Counted from the first letter of the stretch, positions 50,542 through 60,040 are shown. The stretch: 64,000 nt of DNA from Arthrobacter antioxidans (GCF_023100725.1 NZ_CP095501.1:3038001-3102000); one strand, 5' to 3'. Notes: generated by a model not told the origin, from the sequence alone. A program made the numbers and translations.

Positions 50542-51129
50542 ATGTCCGTTGCCCCCCTCCCCCCGACCTCCGGTCCCGCGGACCGCCCTGCACCCGACAC
50601 CTGGGCCGACGTCCTCGACTTCCCCGATCCGGCGGCCCGGGAAGCATCCGATGCCGGGACGCCCGAGGCCCCCCGCGACCTCTCGTCGGTCTCCACCCGC
50701 CAGCTGCGCATCCTGTGCAACGAGCTCTACCGGGCACTGGACGCCGACTTCCCGGCCTACGGCGTGCTGGACGACTACGCGGCGGTCGTCGCGGCCCTCA
50801 CCGATCGCGAGTCCCGCGCCGCCGAACGCGCGGAGGCGGAGCAGCTCCGTGAGAAGTTCCGCGACAATCCTGCGGCCTCGCGCTTCGAGCTGTTCCACGA
50901 CGGCGTCCTGGTGGGCTATGTGAAGTACGACCTGCGGGCGGGCCGGCTGCGCCTGCTGCAGACCGTCGTCGGGTCCGCCCACCACCGGCAGGGCCTGGAG
51001 CCGGTCCTGGTGCGCAAGGCGCTCCTGAACGCCCACCGACGCCGCCTCGCGCCCGTCCCGTACTGCGCCCACGCGCAGGCCTTCCTGACCGAGAACCCCC
51101 ACTTCCAGGCTCTCATCCCGGTCGACTGA
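50542..51129 (+). CDS. GNAT-like acetyltransferase with N-terminal extension
   Basis: 195 aa. About 45 Pro/Asp-rich residues open it. Residues 48-100 are helical (STRQLRILCNELYRALDADFPAYGVLDDYAAVVAAL). The last ~85 residues resemble a short YjdJ/Yju-type GNAT: RFELFHDGVLVGYVKYDL, then LQTVVGSAHHRQGLEPVLVRKALLNAHRRRLAPVPYCAHAQAFLTENPHFQAL. The usual Q/R-x-x-G-x-G/A acetyl-CoA loop is altered (HHRQGLEPV), so activity is uncertain. The gene lies between the TetR gene and gabT, convergent with gabT. A role acting on polyamine products is speculative. Confidence 0.62.
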   Translation: MSVAPLPPTSGPADRPAPDTWADVLDFPDPAAREASDAGTPEAPRDLSSVSTRQLRILCNELYRALDADFPAYGVLDDYAAVVAALTDRESRAAERAEAEQLREKFRDNPAASRFELFHDGVLVGYVKYDLRAGRLRLLQTVVGSAHHRQGLEPVLVRKALLNAHRRRLAPVPYCAHAQAFLTENPHFQALIPVD

Positions 51130-51145
51130 CCTCCCCCGAACGCGG

Positions 51146-51178
51146 AGAGGGCCCTGCAGCACTGCTGCAGGGCCCTCT
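51146..51178. terminator. Bidirectional rho-independent terminator
   Basis: A perfect 15-bp stem AGAGGGCCCTGCAGC with a three-base loop, between the GNAT gene and gabT. Confidence 0.88.
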
Positions 51179-51192
51179 TGTCGGTGCGGAGA

Positions 51193-52578
51193 TCAGCCGG
51201 CGCTGACCGCGCGGATCGCGGCCTCGAGGACGTCGAGGCCGTCGTCGAGCAGCTCGTCGGTGATCACGAGCGGCGGCAGCAGGCGGATCACGTTGCCGTA
51301 GGTACCGCACGTGAGGATGATGACGCCCTCGCGAAGGCACCGGGCGGCGATCGCCTTCGTGGCCTCGGCATTGGGGGTCCTGCCTCCGGGTTCCACGAAC
51401 TCGATGGCCAGCATGGCGCCGCGGCCGCGGAGCTCGCCCACGATGCTCCGCTCGCCCAGCTCCGTCTGCAGGGCGGCGATGCGCTCGGAGACCCGGGCCT
51501 CGATGCTGCGGGCGCGGCCGGCGAGGTCCTGGTCCTTCATGGTGCCGATCGCGGCCAGTGCGGCCGCGCAGGCCACGGGGTTGCCGCCGTAGGTGCCGCC
51601 GAGCCCGCCGGCGTGCACGGCGTCGAGCAGGTCCGCGCGCCCCGTGATGGCCGAGAGCGGCATGCCGCCGGCGATGCCCTTGGCCATGGTGATGATGTCG
51701 GGCACGACGCCCTCGTGGTTCACGGCGAACCACTCGCCGGTGCGGCAGAACCCGGACTGCACCTCGTCGGCGATGAACACGACGCCGTTGGCCTCGGCCC
51801 ATTCCGCGAGCGCCGGGAGGAAGCCCTCGGCGGGCACGATGAAGCCACCCTCACCCTGGACGGGTTCGATGATGATCGCGGCGACGGACTGGGCGCCGAT
51901 CTGCTTCTCGATCATGGTGATGGCGCGCTGCGCCGCCTCGGGGCCCGTGATGGACGGGTTCTCCTCACGGAACGGGTAGCTCATCGGGACGCGGTAGATC
52001 TCGGGTGCGAAGGGGCCGAAGTTCGCCTTGTACGGCATCGACTTGGCGGTCAGTGCCATGGTCAGATTGGTGCGGCCGTGGTAGGCGTGGTCGAACGCGA
52101 CGACGGCATCCCGCCCCGTGGCCAGCCGCGCCACCTTGACCGCGTTCTCGACCGCCTCGGCGCCCGAGTTGAACAGGACCGTCCGCTTCTCGAAATCGCC
52201 CGGCGTCAGTTCGGCGAGCTGCTCCGCGACGGCGATGTAGCCCTCGTAGGGCGTGACCATGAAGCACGTGTGTGTGAAGTGCTGCACCTGCTCCTGGACC
52301 GCAGCGACCACGGCGGGGTCCGAGGCACCGACGCTCGTCACGGCTATGCCGGAACCGAGGTCGATGAAGGAGTTGCCGTCGACGTCCTGGATGATCCCGC
52401 CGTCGGCGTCCGCGGCGTACACGGGCACGCCCGAGGCGACGCCCTTGGCGACGACGGCGGAGCGGCGCGCGGCCAGCTCGGTGGACTTCGGGCCGGGGAA
52501 GTCGCCGGTGATGCGGCGCTTCTGCTCGAGCCGGAAGGTCGGCGCGACGGCACCGGGGGTGGTTGCGAAGGTGGTCAT
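51193..52578 (-). CDS. gabT: 4-aminobutyrate--2-oxoglutarate transaminase
   Basis: 461 aa class-III PLP aminotransferase. NSGAEAVENAVKVARLATGRDAVVAFDHAYHGRT (about residues 130-165), then IIIEPVQGEGGFIVP and FIADEVQSGFCRTG, lead to the PLP lysine in DIITMAKGIAGGMPLSAI (about residue 291). FVEPGGRTPN-type and GTYGNVIRLLPPLVI endings match GabT. It converts GABA to succinate semialdehyde. It lies 27 bp after the aminobutyraldehyde dehydrogenase gene on the same strand, completing the steps that follow putrescine oxidase. A succinate semialdehyde dehydrogenase is not visible in this window. Confidence 0.93.
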   Translation of the reverse strand: MTTFATTPGAVAPTFRLEQKRRITGDFPGPKSTELAARRSAVVAKGVASGVPVYAADADGGIIQDVDGNSFIDLGSGIAVTSVGASDPAVVAAVQEQVQHFTHTCFMVTPYEGYIAVAEQLAELTPGDFEKRTVLFNSGAEAVENAVKVARLATGRDAVVAFDHAYHGRTNLTMALTAKSMPYKANFGPFAPEIYRVPMSYPFREENPSITGPEAAQRAITMIEKQIGAQSVAAIIIEPVQGEGGFIVPAEGFLPALAEWAEANGVVFIADEVQSGFCRTGEWFAVNHEGVVPDIITMAKGIAGGMPLSAITGRADLLDAVHAGGLGGTYGGNPVACAAALAAIGTMKDQDLAGRARSIEARVSERIAALQTELGERSIVGELRGRGAMLAIEFVEPGGRTPNAEATKAIAARCLREGVIILTCGTYGNVIRLLPPLVITDELLDDGLDVLEAAIRAVSAG

Positions 52579-52605
52579 CAGGGGTTCCTATCCAGAAGGG
52601 GACTG

Positions 52606-54036
52606 TCAGACGTCCAGCACGCTCATGACGTGCTTGATGCGGGTGTAATCCTCCACGCCGTACATGGAGAGGTCCTTGCCGTAGCCGGAGTGCTTGAAGC
52701 CGCCGTGGGGCATCTCGGCGGTCAGCATGATGTGCGTGTTGATCCAGACCGCACCGAAGTCGAGGTCGCGGGACACACGCATCGCGGTGCCGTGGTTCGA
52801 GGTCCAGACACTGGAGGCCAGCGCGTAGTCCACGCCGTTGGCGAGGTCGACGGCCTCCTCCTCGGTGGCGAAGGACTGCACCGTCACGACGGGCCCGAAC
52901 GTCTCCTGCTGCACCACGGCATCGTCCTGCCGGGCGCCGGTGACGATCGTCGGCTCGAAGAAGTAGCCCTTGTCCCCGGCACGCCTGCCGCCCGTCGCGA
53001 TGCTGCAGTGGGCGGGCAGCGCGTCGATGACGGCGTTGACGGCGTTGAAGTGGTTGATGTTGTTCAGGGGCCCGAAGTAGTTCTCGGAGTCCTCCGAGCT
53101 GCCGGTCTTCAGGGTGGCCGTGTGCGCGACCATCGCGGCGACGAACTCGTCGTGCGCCTGCTCCTGCACGAGGACGCGGGTGATGGCGGTGCAGTCCTGG
53201 CCGGCGTTGAAGAACGCGAACTCGGCGATCGCCTCGGCGCTCTTCGTGAGGTCCGCGTCCGCGAAGACGACGGCGGGAGCCTTGCCGCCGAGTTCGAGAT
53301 GGGCGCGCTTGAGGCCCTTCGCGGCGCTGGTCGCGACGGCGATGCCCGCCCGCACGGACCCGGTGATGGAGACCAGCCCGGGCACGGGGTGCTCGGTCAT
53401 GGCGGCGCCGGTCTCACCGGTGCCGAGCACGACGTTCAGGACGCCGTCGGGCAGGATGCCCTGCGTGAGGCGCGCGAGGACGAGGGTCGATTCCGGCGTC
53501 GTGTCGCTCGGCTTCAGGACCACCGTGTTGCCCGCGGCGAGCGCGGGACCGATCTTCCAGACGGCCATGAGGAAGGGGTAGTTCCACGGCGCCACCTGGG
53601 CGACGACGCCGATGGGTTCGCGGCGCACGTAGGAGGTGTGGCCCTCCATGTACTCGCCCGCGGACTTGCCCTCCATGAGCCGCGCGGCTCCGGCGAAGAA
53701 CCGCAGCTGGTCGGCACCGACGGCGACCTCCTCGGCGGCGATCATCGCGCGCACCTGTCCCGTGTTGCGGTGCTGCGCCTCGACGAGCTCGTCGCTCGCG
53801 GCCTCGACGGCGTCAGCGAGCTTCAGCAGCATGAGCTGTCGCTGGCTCGGCGTGGTCCGCTTCCAGGTGGTGAAGGCACGCGCTGCGGCGCGCATGGCGT
53901 CATCCACGTCCGCCGCGGTGGAGACGGGCGACTGCGCGACCACCTCGCCGTTGGTCGGATTGACGATGTCCAGGAGCTCGGTCCCGGCGGGCGTCACGAA
54001 CGCTCCGTCGATGTAGTTCTGAAGGGTCTCAGCCAC
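52606..54036 (-). CDS. Gamma-aminobutyraldehyde dehydrogenase
   Basis: 476 aa NAD-dependent aldehyde dehydrogenase from the GTG at 54036. VAPWNYPFLMAVWKIGPALAAGN, the nucleotide loop SITGSVRAGIAVATSAAK, the Glu in HLELGGKAPAVV (about residue 246) and the Cys in FNAGQDCTAITRVLVQ (about 280) are all intact. Wording (MEGKSAGEYMEGHTSYVRREPIG) fits PatD/PuuC-type 4-aminobutyraldehyde dehydrogenases. It is followed by gabT, forming the branch from 4-aminobutyraldehyde to GABA. The divergent PucR gene, 166 bp away, is the likely regulator. Confidence 0.88.
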   Translation of the reverse strand: MAETLQNYIDGAFVTPAGTELLDIVNPTNGEVVAQSPVSTAADVDDAMRAAARAFTTWKRTTPSQRQLMLLKLADAVEAASDELVEAQHRNTGQVRAMIAAEEVAVGADQLRFFAGAARLMEGKSAGEYMEGHTSYVRREPIGVVAQVAPWNYPFLMAVWKIGPALAAGNTVVLKPSDTTPESTLVLARLTQGILPDGVLNVVLGTGETGAAMTEHPVPGLVSITGSVRAGIAVATSAAKGLKRAHLELGGKAPAVVFADADLTKSAEAIAEFAFFNAGQDCTAITRVLVQEQAHDEFVAAMVAHTATLKTGSSEDSENYFGPLNNINHFNAVNAVIDALPAHCSIATGGRRAGDKGYFFEPTIVTGARQDDAVVQQETFGPVVTVQSFATEEEAVDLANGVDYALASSVWTSNHGTAMRVSRDLDFGAVWINTHIMLTAEMPHGGFKHSGYGKDLSMYGVEDYTRIKHVMSVLDV

Positions 54037-54158
54037 GCTGCAGTGCCTTTCACGAGGATGGAGTCCGCGGCGCGGGCGAGTGCCGCCGGCCACGGGGTAT
54101 CGACACGACGGTACCGGGACGCCGCGGGGCGTGCCAGAGCTATCTGCACAGCGCCTGC

Positions 54159-54178
54159 CCCTTGCGAGCGTGCAAGGG
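54159..54178. promoter_or_regulatory. Palindrome between the GABA operon and pucR
   Basis: CCCTTGC-N6-GCAAGGG with 7-bp arms lies 24 to 44 bp before the PucR start, over its -35 region. It is a candidate PucR binding site. Confidence 0.5.
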
Positions 54179-54190
54179 CACAGTGCCACC

Positions 54191-54196
54191 TAAGCT
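54191..54196 (+). promoter_or_regulatory. -10 box of leaderless promoter (PucR gene)
   Basis: TAAGCT lies exactly 6 nt before the ATG at 54203. Confidence 0.52.
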
Positions 54197-54202
54197 GGAT
54201 CC

Positions 54203-55684
54203 ATGGCCATCACGCTCGCCGACCTGCTGTCCGATCCCGCCCTGGGCCTGGTCGTGGAGGGCCGTTCGGAGCCGCCGGCCCAGCCCATCCAGTGGGTCGC
54301 CGTGACCGAGCTCGAGGACCCGCGGCCGTTCCTCAACGGGGCCGAGGTGGTGCTCACCACGGGCGTGCGGCTGAAGACGGGCGCCGCCCAGCGGGCCTTC
54401 GTCCGGCGGGCGCACGACGCCGGGGCCCTGGCCATCGGGTTCGGCGTCGGACTCACCCACCGGAGGATCCCCGCGGCGCTGCTCGCCGAGGCGGACGCCG
54501 TGGGCCTCCCCGCCTTCCAAGTCCCGTACGAGGTCCCCTTCATCGCGATCGGCAAGAGGGTGGCGGACGCCCTCTCCGCCGATCACTACGCCGGGCTCGA
54601 AGACCTCCTCGAGGGCCACGCCGTCCTGGCCTCCGCACTGCTGGGCCCGGGAGGCCTCGCCGCGCTCCTCGGTGAGCTCGCCCGGATGCTCGGCACCGAC
54701 GTCGCGCTGTTCCAGTACGGCGCGTGCATCGCCCGCGCCTCGGGCCGAACCGCCCGCAGTCCCGCCGGCCCGGTCGTCGCAGCCGCTCCCCGGGCCGACG
54801 CAGTGGAACCGGATCCGGATCCGGATCCGACGACGTGGCATCGGCTGCCGGTCGCCACCGGCCTCAAGGACCGCTGCACCCTCGCCATCGCCGAGCCCTA
54901 CGGTCGGACCGCCGTCGTCGACTACGCGCAGAGCCTGATCTCGGTGGAGCTCACCAACCAGGCCAGGAACCGGACCGGTGCCCGCGCCGCGTCGGGCCAG
55001 TTGCTCGAGGACGTGGTGCGCGGCTCGCTCGGCGGCGCCGAGGCAGCGGCCCGGCTCGCCGGCTCCGGCATCGACACGACGCTCCGGCACAGCGTGCTGA
55101 TCGTCGACGTCGCCTCCGGGCAGCGGCGCGCGCTGCGGACGCTCCCGCTGCCGGACGGCTGGAGCGGCGGCGCCACGGGGCTCGTCGACGAACGGCTCGT
55201 GCTCGTCCTTCCTGCCGGGGCCATGCCCGATCCCGCCGGGCTGGGCCGGTACCTGCACGGGGCCGGGCTGACGGCGCGCATCGGGGTCGGCGGCAGCTAC
55301 GCCCAGCCGAGCGGCCTGCGATGGAGTTACTTCGAGGCACGCGAGGCGCTCCAGCGGGGGCAGCCACTCAACATCGCGGACCGCCTGAGCCTGACGTCCC
55401 TGCTGATGGCCAGTGCGGACGTGCCGCTCGCCGACCTCGCCGCGGAGACCCTCCGGCCACTCGAGGCCTTCGACAGCGCGCACGGCGCGGGACTGCTGAC
55501 CACCCTGCAGCGCTACCTCGACCTCGACGGCTCCGCGGCCGCCGTCGCCGCGGACCTCGACCTGCATCGCAACACCATCCGCTACCGGCTCCAGCAGGTC
55601 GTGGCGCTCACGGGCTACGATCCGGCGGTCACCGCGGACCGCGTACACCTGTACCTGGCCCTGCGCGTCCGGGCGCTCGGCTGA
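54203..55684 (+). CDS. PucR family transcriptional activator
   Basis: 493 aa. The PucR N-terminal domain is at about residues 5-130 (SDPALGLVVEGR, VTELEDPRPFLNGAEVVLTTG). A GGDEF-like central part is at about 250-370. The C-terminal helix-turn-helix of PucR type is at about 425-485 (LLTTLQRYLDLDGSAAAVAADLDLHRNTIRYRLQQV). Between them is a GAF-like stretch with a repeated DPDPDPT linker. PucR relatives govern purine, GABA and polyamine use. Here it is divergent from the aminobutyraldehyde dehydrogenase/gabT operon. Confidence 0.88.
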   Translation: MAITLADLLSDPALGLVVEGRSEPPAQPIQWVAVTELEDPRPFLNGAEVVLTTGVRLKTGAAQRAFVRRAHDAGALAIGFGVGLTHRRIPAALLAEADAVGLPAFQVPYEVPFIAIGKRVADALSADHYAGLEDLLEGHAVLASALLGPGGLAALLGELARMLGTDVALFQYGACIARASGRTARSPAGPVVAAAPRADAVEPDPDPDPTTWHRLPVATGLKDRCTLAIAEPYGRTAVVDYAQSLISVELTNQARNRTGARAASGQLLEDVVRGSLGGAEAAARLAGSGIDTTLRHSVLIVDVASGQRRALRTLPLPDGWSGGATGLVDERLVLVLPAGAMPDPAGLGRYLHGAGLTARIGVGGSYAQPSGLRWSYFEAREALQRGQPLNIADRLSLTSLLMASADVPLADLAAETLRPLEAFDSAHGAGLLTTLQRYLDLDGSAAAVAADLDLHRNTIRYRLQQVVALTGYDPAVTADRVHLYLALRVRALG

Positions 55685-55770
55685 CGAGGTCCGCGCCTGC
55701 CACGGCACGACCCACCCGCGTGGGATAGTGGACGCACGCACACCGGTCTCACTGTTCTACGGGGGTATTC

Positions 55771-57012
55771 GTGTCTCTGCTTTCTACCGACGAGTTCGAC
55801 CTTGAGGAGCTCGCCCGCCAGGCGGTCCTGCAGGACTACGGGCTCCCCTACGGCGAGGCCGGGGGCGTGCCGGTGGAGAAGCCCGACTACGCGACACCGC
55901 CGGAGCTGCTCAACCTCGTGAAGCTCGCGGTCCGCGTGAGCGGCATGGACCTCGGCGTCATCAACATCATCACCGCGGACCAGCAGCACCAGATCGCGGC
56001 CGTCGGGGTGGAGGCCGCCGTCTGTTCGCGCGACGACTCGATGTGCTCCAAGGTCTTCACCAGCGGGGCGATCACCGCCCTGGCGGACGCCTCCCTCGAT
56101 CCGCGGTTCGCCGACAACCCCTTCGTCAACGGCGGCATCGCCCACGTGCGCTCCTACGCGTCGGTCCCGCTCGTGACCGAGCAGGGCGCCGCCCTCGGCT
56201 CCCTCTGCGTGTTCTCGCCGACCGTGCGGGCGATCGACGCGGAGCAGCGGGAAGGGCTCGAGATCCTGGCACGGCAGGTGGTGGAGGTCCTCGAACTGCA
56301 GTTCAAGACGCGTCAGCTCGTCGAGGCGCTCGAGGTGGTGCGGCGCAGCAACGAGGACCTGGCGGGGTTCGCCGCGCGGGTGAGCCACGATCTCAGGAAT
56401 CCGCTGACGGCGATCCTCGGCTACACCGAGCTCAGCGAGCAGGACGACGACGTCGCGGCCGCCGGGTCGGCGGCGCGCTACTTCAGCATCATCCGGGGCA
56501 GTGCCAGCCGCATGCTGTCCACCGTGGAGGAGGTCCTCGAGTTCTCCCGCATCGGCGGGACGATCAGCCGCCGGACGGTGCGCCTGAACACGATGATGAA
56601 CGCCGTCCTGCAGGACGTCCTGCCGCTCAGCAGCGCCTGCGACGCCCTCGTGACGGTGCAGGACGCGGAGCTGACCGTCGATCCGGCGCAGGTCACCGCG
56701 CTGCTGCAGAACCTGGTGGCCAACGCGATCAAGTACTCGACACCCGGGTGCCCCCCTCGCGTGGAGGTGATCGCGAGCGTCGGGGACACGCAGGTGCTGC
56801 GCGTCATCGACCACGGCAAGGGCATCGATCCGGCGGACCGGCAGCGGGTCCTGGAACCCCTCGTGCGGCTGCAGCGGGACGGCGATCCTACCGGGAGCGG
56901 GATCGGCCTGGCGACGTGCGCACGGATCGCGGCGGCGCACGGGGGGTCGATCAGCCTCACGGAGACGCCCGGCGGCGGCATCACGGCGACCGTGGATCTC
57001 GGGCCCGCCTGA
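55771..57012 (+). CDS. GAF-domain histidine kinase, soluble
   Basis: 413 aa. A GAF domain covers about residues 50-175 (MDLGVINIITADQQHQIAAVG, MCSKVFTSGAITALADASLD, SYASVPLVTEQGAALGSLCVF). The phospho-His is in FAARVSHDLRNPLTAILGYTEL (about residue 211). The ATPase has N box NLVANAIKYS, G1 VIDHGKGID and G2 GSGIGLATCARIAAAHGG. There is no membrane helix, so it senses a cytoplasmic signal. The G1 box has His for the usual Asn. The gene is convergent with the next kinase, 19 bp apart. No response regulator is directly attached. Confidence 0.87.
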   Translation: MSLLSTDEFDLEELARQAVLQDYGLPYGEAGGVPVEKPDYATPPELLNLVKLAVRVSGMDLGVINIITADQQHQIAAVGVEAAVCSRDDSMCSKVFTSGAITALADASLDPRFADNPFVNGGIAHVRSYASVPLVTEQGAALGSLCVFSPTVRAIDAEQREGLEILARQVVEVLELQFKTRQLVEALEVVRRSNEDLAGFAARVSHDLRNPLTAILGYTELSEQDDDVAAAGSAARYFSIIRGSASRMLSTVEEVLEFSRIGGTISRRTVRLNTMMNAVLQDVLPLSSACDALVTVQDAELTVDPAQVTALLQNLVANAIKYSTPGCPPRVEVIASVGDTQVLRVIDHGKGIDPADRQRVLEPLVRLQRDGDPTGSGIGLATCARIAAAHGGSISLTETPGGGITATVDLGPA

Positions 57013-57031
57013 CACGGAGCCGTCCGGCCCG

Positions 57032-58717
57032 TCAGAGTCCCTGCGCCTGCAGTTCCTGGACCTGGTCCGCGTGGGCGATCGGGAGGCGGAACGCGAACGT
57101 GGACCCTTCGCCCGCGAAGCTCCGGCACGTGATGCTGCCGCCGTGGCGTTGGACGATCGCCTGGGAGATGGCGAGCCCGAGGCCCACCCCGGGGATCGCC
57201 GCGTTGCGGGCTCCCGCGGTGCGGAAGAACTTGGAGAAGACGCCCTTCTGCTCCTCCGCCGTCATGCCGCTGCCCTGGTCGCTCACGCTGCACTCCACCT
57301 CGGACCCGACCTCGCGGGCGCGGATGGTCACGCTTCCGCCGGCCGGCGAGTACTTGATCGCGTTCGAGAGCAGGTTGTCCAGCACCTGGCCGATCCGTGA
57401 GGCGTCACACAGCGCGACGAGCCCGGAGTCGGTGAGGTCCTCGAAACGCACCAGCGGGTTCGTGTTGCCCTGCCGGGCCGAGGCGACGCGGCGGCCGACG
57501 AGGTCGGAGAAGTCCGTGGGCACGGGTTTGATCTCGGGCGACCCCTCCGCGGTGGACAGCAGATCCACCACGAGCTTGTGCAGCCGTTCGGAGTTCCTGG
57601 ACACCACCTCGAGGCCGGAGGCGACCTCCGGGTCGAGGTCCGGCGTCCCCAGCAGCAGTTCGAGGTATCCGCGGATCGCGGTCAGCGGGGTACGCAGTTC
57701 GTGTGAGACGGTCGCCACGAACTCGTCCTTCGCGTTCAGGGCGGTGACGAGCTCCGTGACGTCGTTGAACGTCACCACGGACCCCTCGCGCTCCCCGGCC
57801 TGGTTGGTCATCAGCCGGGACGAGGTCGAGAGCACCCGCTGGCCGGGCCGCTCGCCCCACCACAGGAGGTAGTCGGAGAACACATGGCCCTCCGCGGCGC
57901 GCCGTGTCGGCCGGCGGGTCACCGGAAGGGCCGTCTCGCCGTCCTGCTGGAAGATGCGCAGGGCGGCCTCGTCGGTGTCACGGGTCCCGCCGGCGAGCGC
58001 GCGGAACTGCTCGAGCTTGCGGTTCGCGAGGACCGTCCGGCCCGCCTCGTCGACGGCCGTCACACCGATGTCCACGCTGTTGACCACGGTGTCCAGCAGC
58101 CGTTCGCGGCGTGCGCTCTCCTCGAGCAGCAGCCGCAGGGCGCGGTCCTTCTCCTCGACCTCGGCCTGCTGCGCCATCATGCTCGCCGTCATCACGCGGA
58201 TCGTCACGCCGATGGCGAGCATGATGAAGGGCAGGAGGAAGGACTGCGTCAGCGACTGCGAGGTGACCTCAATGTCCGTGACGAAGACCGGCACCCAGAC
58301 GATGGCCAGGGAGGCGAGGAACCCGGCGGCGAGGAGCGCCCGCGGGTACAGCCCGGAGGCGGCGAGCCAGATGACGGGGAACACGGCGAGGAGGCCTACG
58401 CCGGTGATGACGGTGCCCGCCCCGTAGCGCATGAACCCGATGGGGATGAAGTCGAGCAGCGGGACGACCAGGAAGGTGGCGTACGGAAGCCGGTCCCACG
58501 GGACGAGGACGCACAGCGCGAACAGCGCGGCCTGCATCCAGAGCCCGATCATGAAGGACCGGCTGGCGAAGAGGTCCGGGTGGAAGAGCAGCCCGCCGAC
58601 GAGGATCAGCAGGACCGTGAGCGACAGCGGCAGCTGGCTGAGGACCACGCGCGAGCGCAGCGTGAGGTCGTGGAACTGCCGCGTGTTGAGCGTCAGGTGG
58701 GAGAGGACTCTGTCCAT
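57032..58717 (-). CDS. Membrane PAS histidine kinase
   Basis: 561 aa from the ATG at 58717. The open frame continues to 58846, but this start follows the promoter area and gives the natural MDRVLSHLTLNTRQF. Six or seven helices span about residues 18-205. A coiled linker (MMAQQAEVEEKDRALRLLLEESARRERLL) and a PAS domain (about 235-345) follow. Then come the His box FVATVSHELRTPLTAIRGYLELL (about 357), the N box NLLSNAIKYSPAGGSV, G1 VSDQGSGMT and G2 GVGLGLAISQAIVQRHGG. It is divergent from the receiver-phosphatase gene, 222 bp away, which may be its target. Confidence 0.88.
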   Translation of the reverse strand: MDRVLSHLTLNTRQFHDLTLRSRVVLSQLPLSLTVLLILVGGLLFHPDLFASRSFMIGLWMQAALFALCVLVPWDRLPYATFLVVPLLDFIPIGFMRYGAGTVITGVGLLAVFPVIWLAASGLYPRALLAAGFLASLAIVWVPVFVTDIEVTSQSLTQSFLLPFIMLAIGVTIRVMTASMMAQQAEVEEKDRALRLLLEESARRERLLDTVVNSVDIGVTAVDEAGRTVLANRKLEQFRALAGGTRDTDEAALRIFQQDGETALPVTRRPTRRAAEGHVFSDYLLWWGERPGQRVLSTSSRLMTNQAGEREGSVVTFNDVTELVTALNAKDEFVATVSHELRTPLTAIRGYLELLLGTPDLDPEVASGLEVVSRNSERLHKLVVDLLSTAEGSPEIKPVPTDFSDLVGRRVASARQGNTNPLVRFEDLTDSGLVALCDASRIGQVLDNLLSNAIKYSPAGGSVTIRAREVGSEVECSVSDQGSGMTAEEQKGVFSKFFRTAGARNAAIPGVGLGLAISQAIVQRHGGSITCRSFAGEGSTFAFRLPIAHADQVQELQAQGL

Positions 58718-58939
58718 CTGCTGGCCGTGCCCCCTGGTGGTCGTCGAGATCGTCCGTCGGAATGACGCGCGATTCACGGCCCGCCAGCGAAAGAATAGCG
58801 CGGCGGCCCCGTGATTCCGGGTGGCGAAAGTCGGTTGACCCCTCAAGATCGCATCAAGTTCGCCGCAACAATCCGGTGATTCGGGCGAAGCCGTGTGCCG
58901 CGTCCGGACGGCCGCGCTCCGTGGCGTTTAATGAGGACC

Positions 58940-60040
58940 ATGACTGTCGCCCCGGAGATCCGCCGTGCCCTCGTTGTCGAGGACGACGTCGATATCCGGG
59001 GTTTGCTCGTCCAGATCCTGAAGCGCGAGGGCTTCGAGGTCACCGAGGCCTCGACCGCGCGCGAGGGGCTCCGCCTGGCACGCGCGGGCGCCGACCTCAT
59101 CACCCTGGACCTCAACCTCCCCGACGGCGACGGCGTGGAGGTCTGCCGCGAGGTCCGCACCTTCTCCGACGCCTACATCCTCATGATCACGGCCCGCACC
59201 GACGAGATCGAACGCCTCACGGGCCTCGAGACGGGCGCTGACGAATACATCAGCAAGCCCTTCAGCCCCCGGGAGCTGGTGGCGCGCATCAACTCGCTGT
59301 TCCGCCGCCAGAGCCAGCAGTCCGCCGTCGACGTCGCGAATGCGGACGAGCGGCAGCGCGCCGCGGAGGTGCAGCAGAACCTGCTCCCCCGCGACCGGCT
59401 CACCCTCGACGGCTTCGAACTGGCCGGACGCTTCAGGCCGTCGAGGAGCGTCGGCGGCGACTTCTACGACTGGTACCCGACGCCGGAAGGCCTGCACTTC
59501 ACCGTCGCCGATGCCATGGGCAAGGGCATGGGCGCCGCGCTGGTCGCGGCGACCGTCCGCGCGATCATGCGCTCCGTCGCGTCCCAGCCGAGCCTCGAGG
59601 CGGCGTTCGCCACGGCGGCGCGGGCCACGGAGGCAGACCTCGACCACACGAGTTCCTTCGTCACGCTGTTCCACGGCCGCCTCGATGCAGCCACCGGCGT
59701 CGTCGGCTATGTGGACGCCGGGCACGGCCTCGCGCTGCACATCGCGGCGGACGGCACGGTGACCCGCCTCCCCTCCGCGGGCCCGCCCGTGGGCGCCTGG
59801 CCGGACCAGGCCTGGCCCGCAGCCTCCCTGCGCCTCGAGCCGGGCGACGTGCTCGCCATCGTGAGCGACGGCCTGCTCGACATCTACGAGACGGTCGACC
59901 AGTTCACCGAGGCGGTCGCGGGCGTGGTGTCCGGGGCGGCGACCGCCGAGGAGGCCTGCGCGGTGCTGCTGGACCTGGCTGACGTCCCCGAGGTCGCCGA
60001 CGACGTCACCGTCGTCATCCTGCGGCACTCGCGCGGCTGA
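58940..60040 (+). CDS. Response regulator fused to PP2C/SpoIIE phosphatase (RsbU-like)
   Basis: 366 aa. The receiver at residues 1-120 has VVEDD, the phospho-acceptor Asp in ITLDLNLPDGDG (about residue 56), ITARTDE and the Lys in YISKPFSPRELVARI. A short coiled linker (QQSAVDVANADERQRAAEVQQNLLPRD) leads to the PP2C-like phosphatase at about 150-365. The phosphatase has SVGGDFYDWYPTPEG, TVADAMGKGMGAAL and AIVSDGLLDIYE carrying the metal-binding acidic residues. It probably dephosphorylates the STAS protein encoded 102 bp downstream, as RsbU does. An in-frame ATG at 58931 is an alternative start. Confidence 0.9.
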   Translation: MTVAPEIRRALVVEDDVDIRGLLVQILKREGFEVTEASTAREGLRLARAGADLITLDLNLPDGDGVEVCREVRTFSDAYILMITARTDEIERLTGLETGADEYISKPFSPRELVARINSLFRRQSQQSAVDVANADERQRAAEVQQNLLPRDRLTLDGFELAGRFRPSRSVGGDFYDWYPTPEGLHFTVADAMGKGMGAALVAATVRAIMRSVASQPSLEAAFATAARATEADLDHTSSFVTLFHGRLDAATGVVGYVDAGHGLALHIAADGTVTRLPSAGPPVGAWPDQAWPAASLRLEPGDVLAIVSDGLLDIYETVDQFTEAVAGVVSGAATAEEACAVLLDLADVPEVADDVTVVILRHSRG

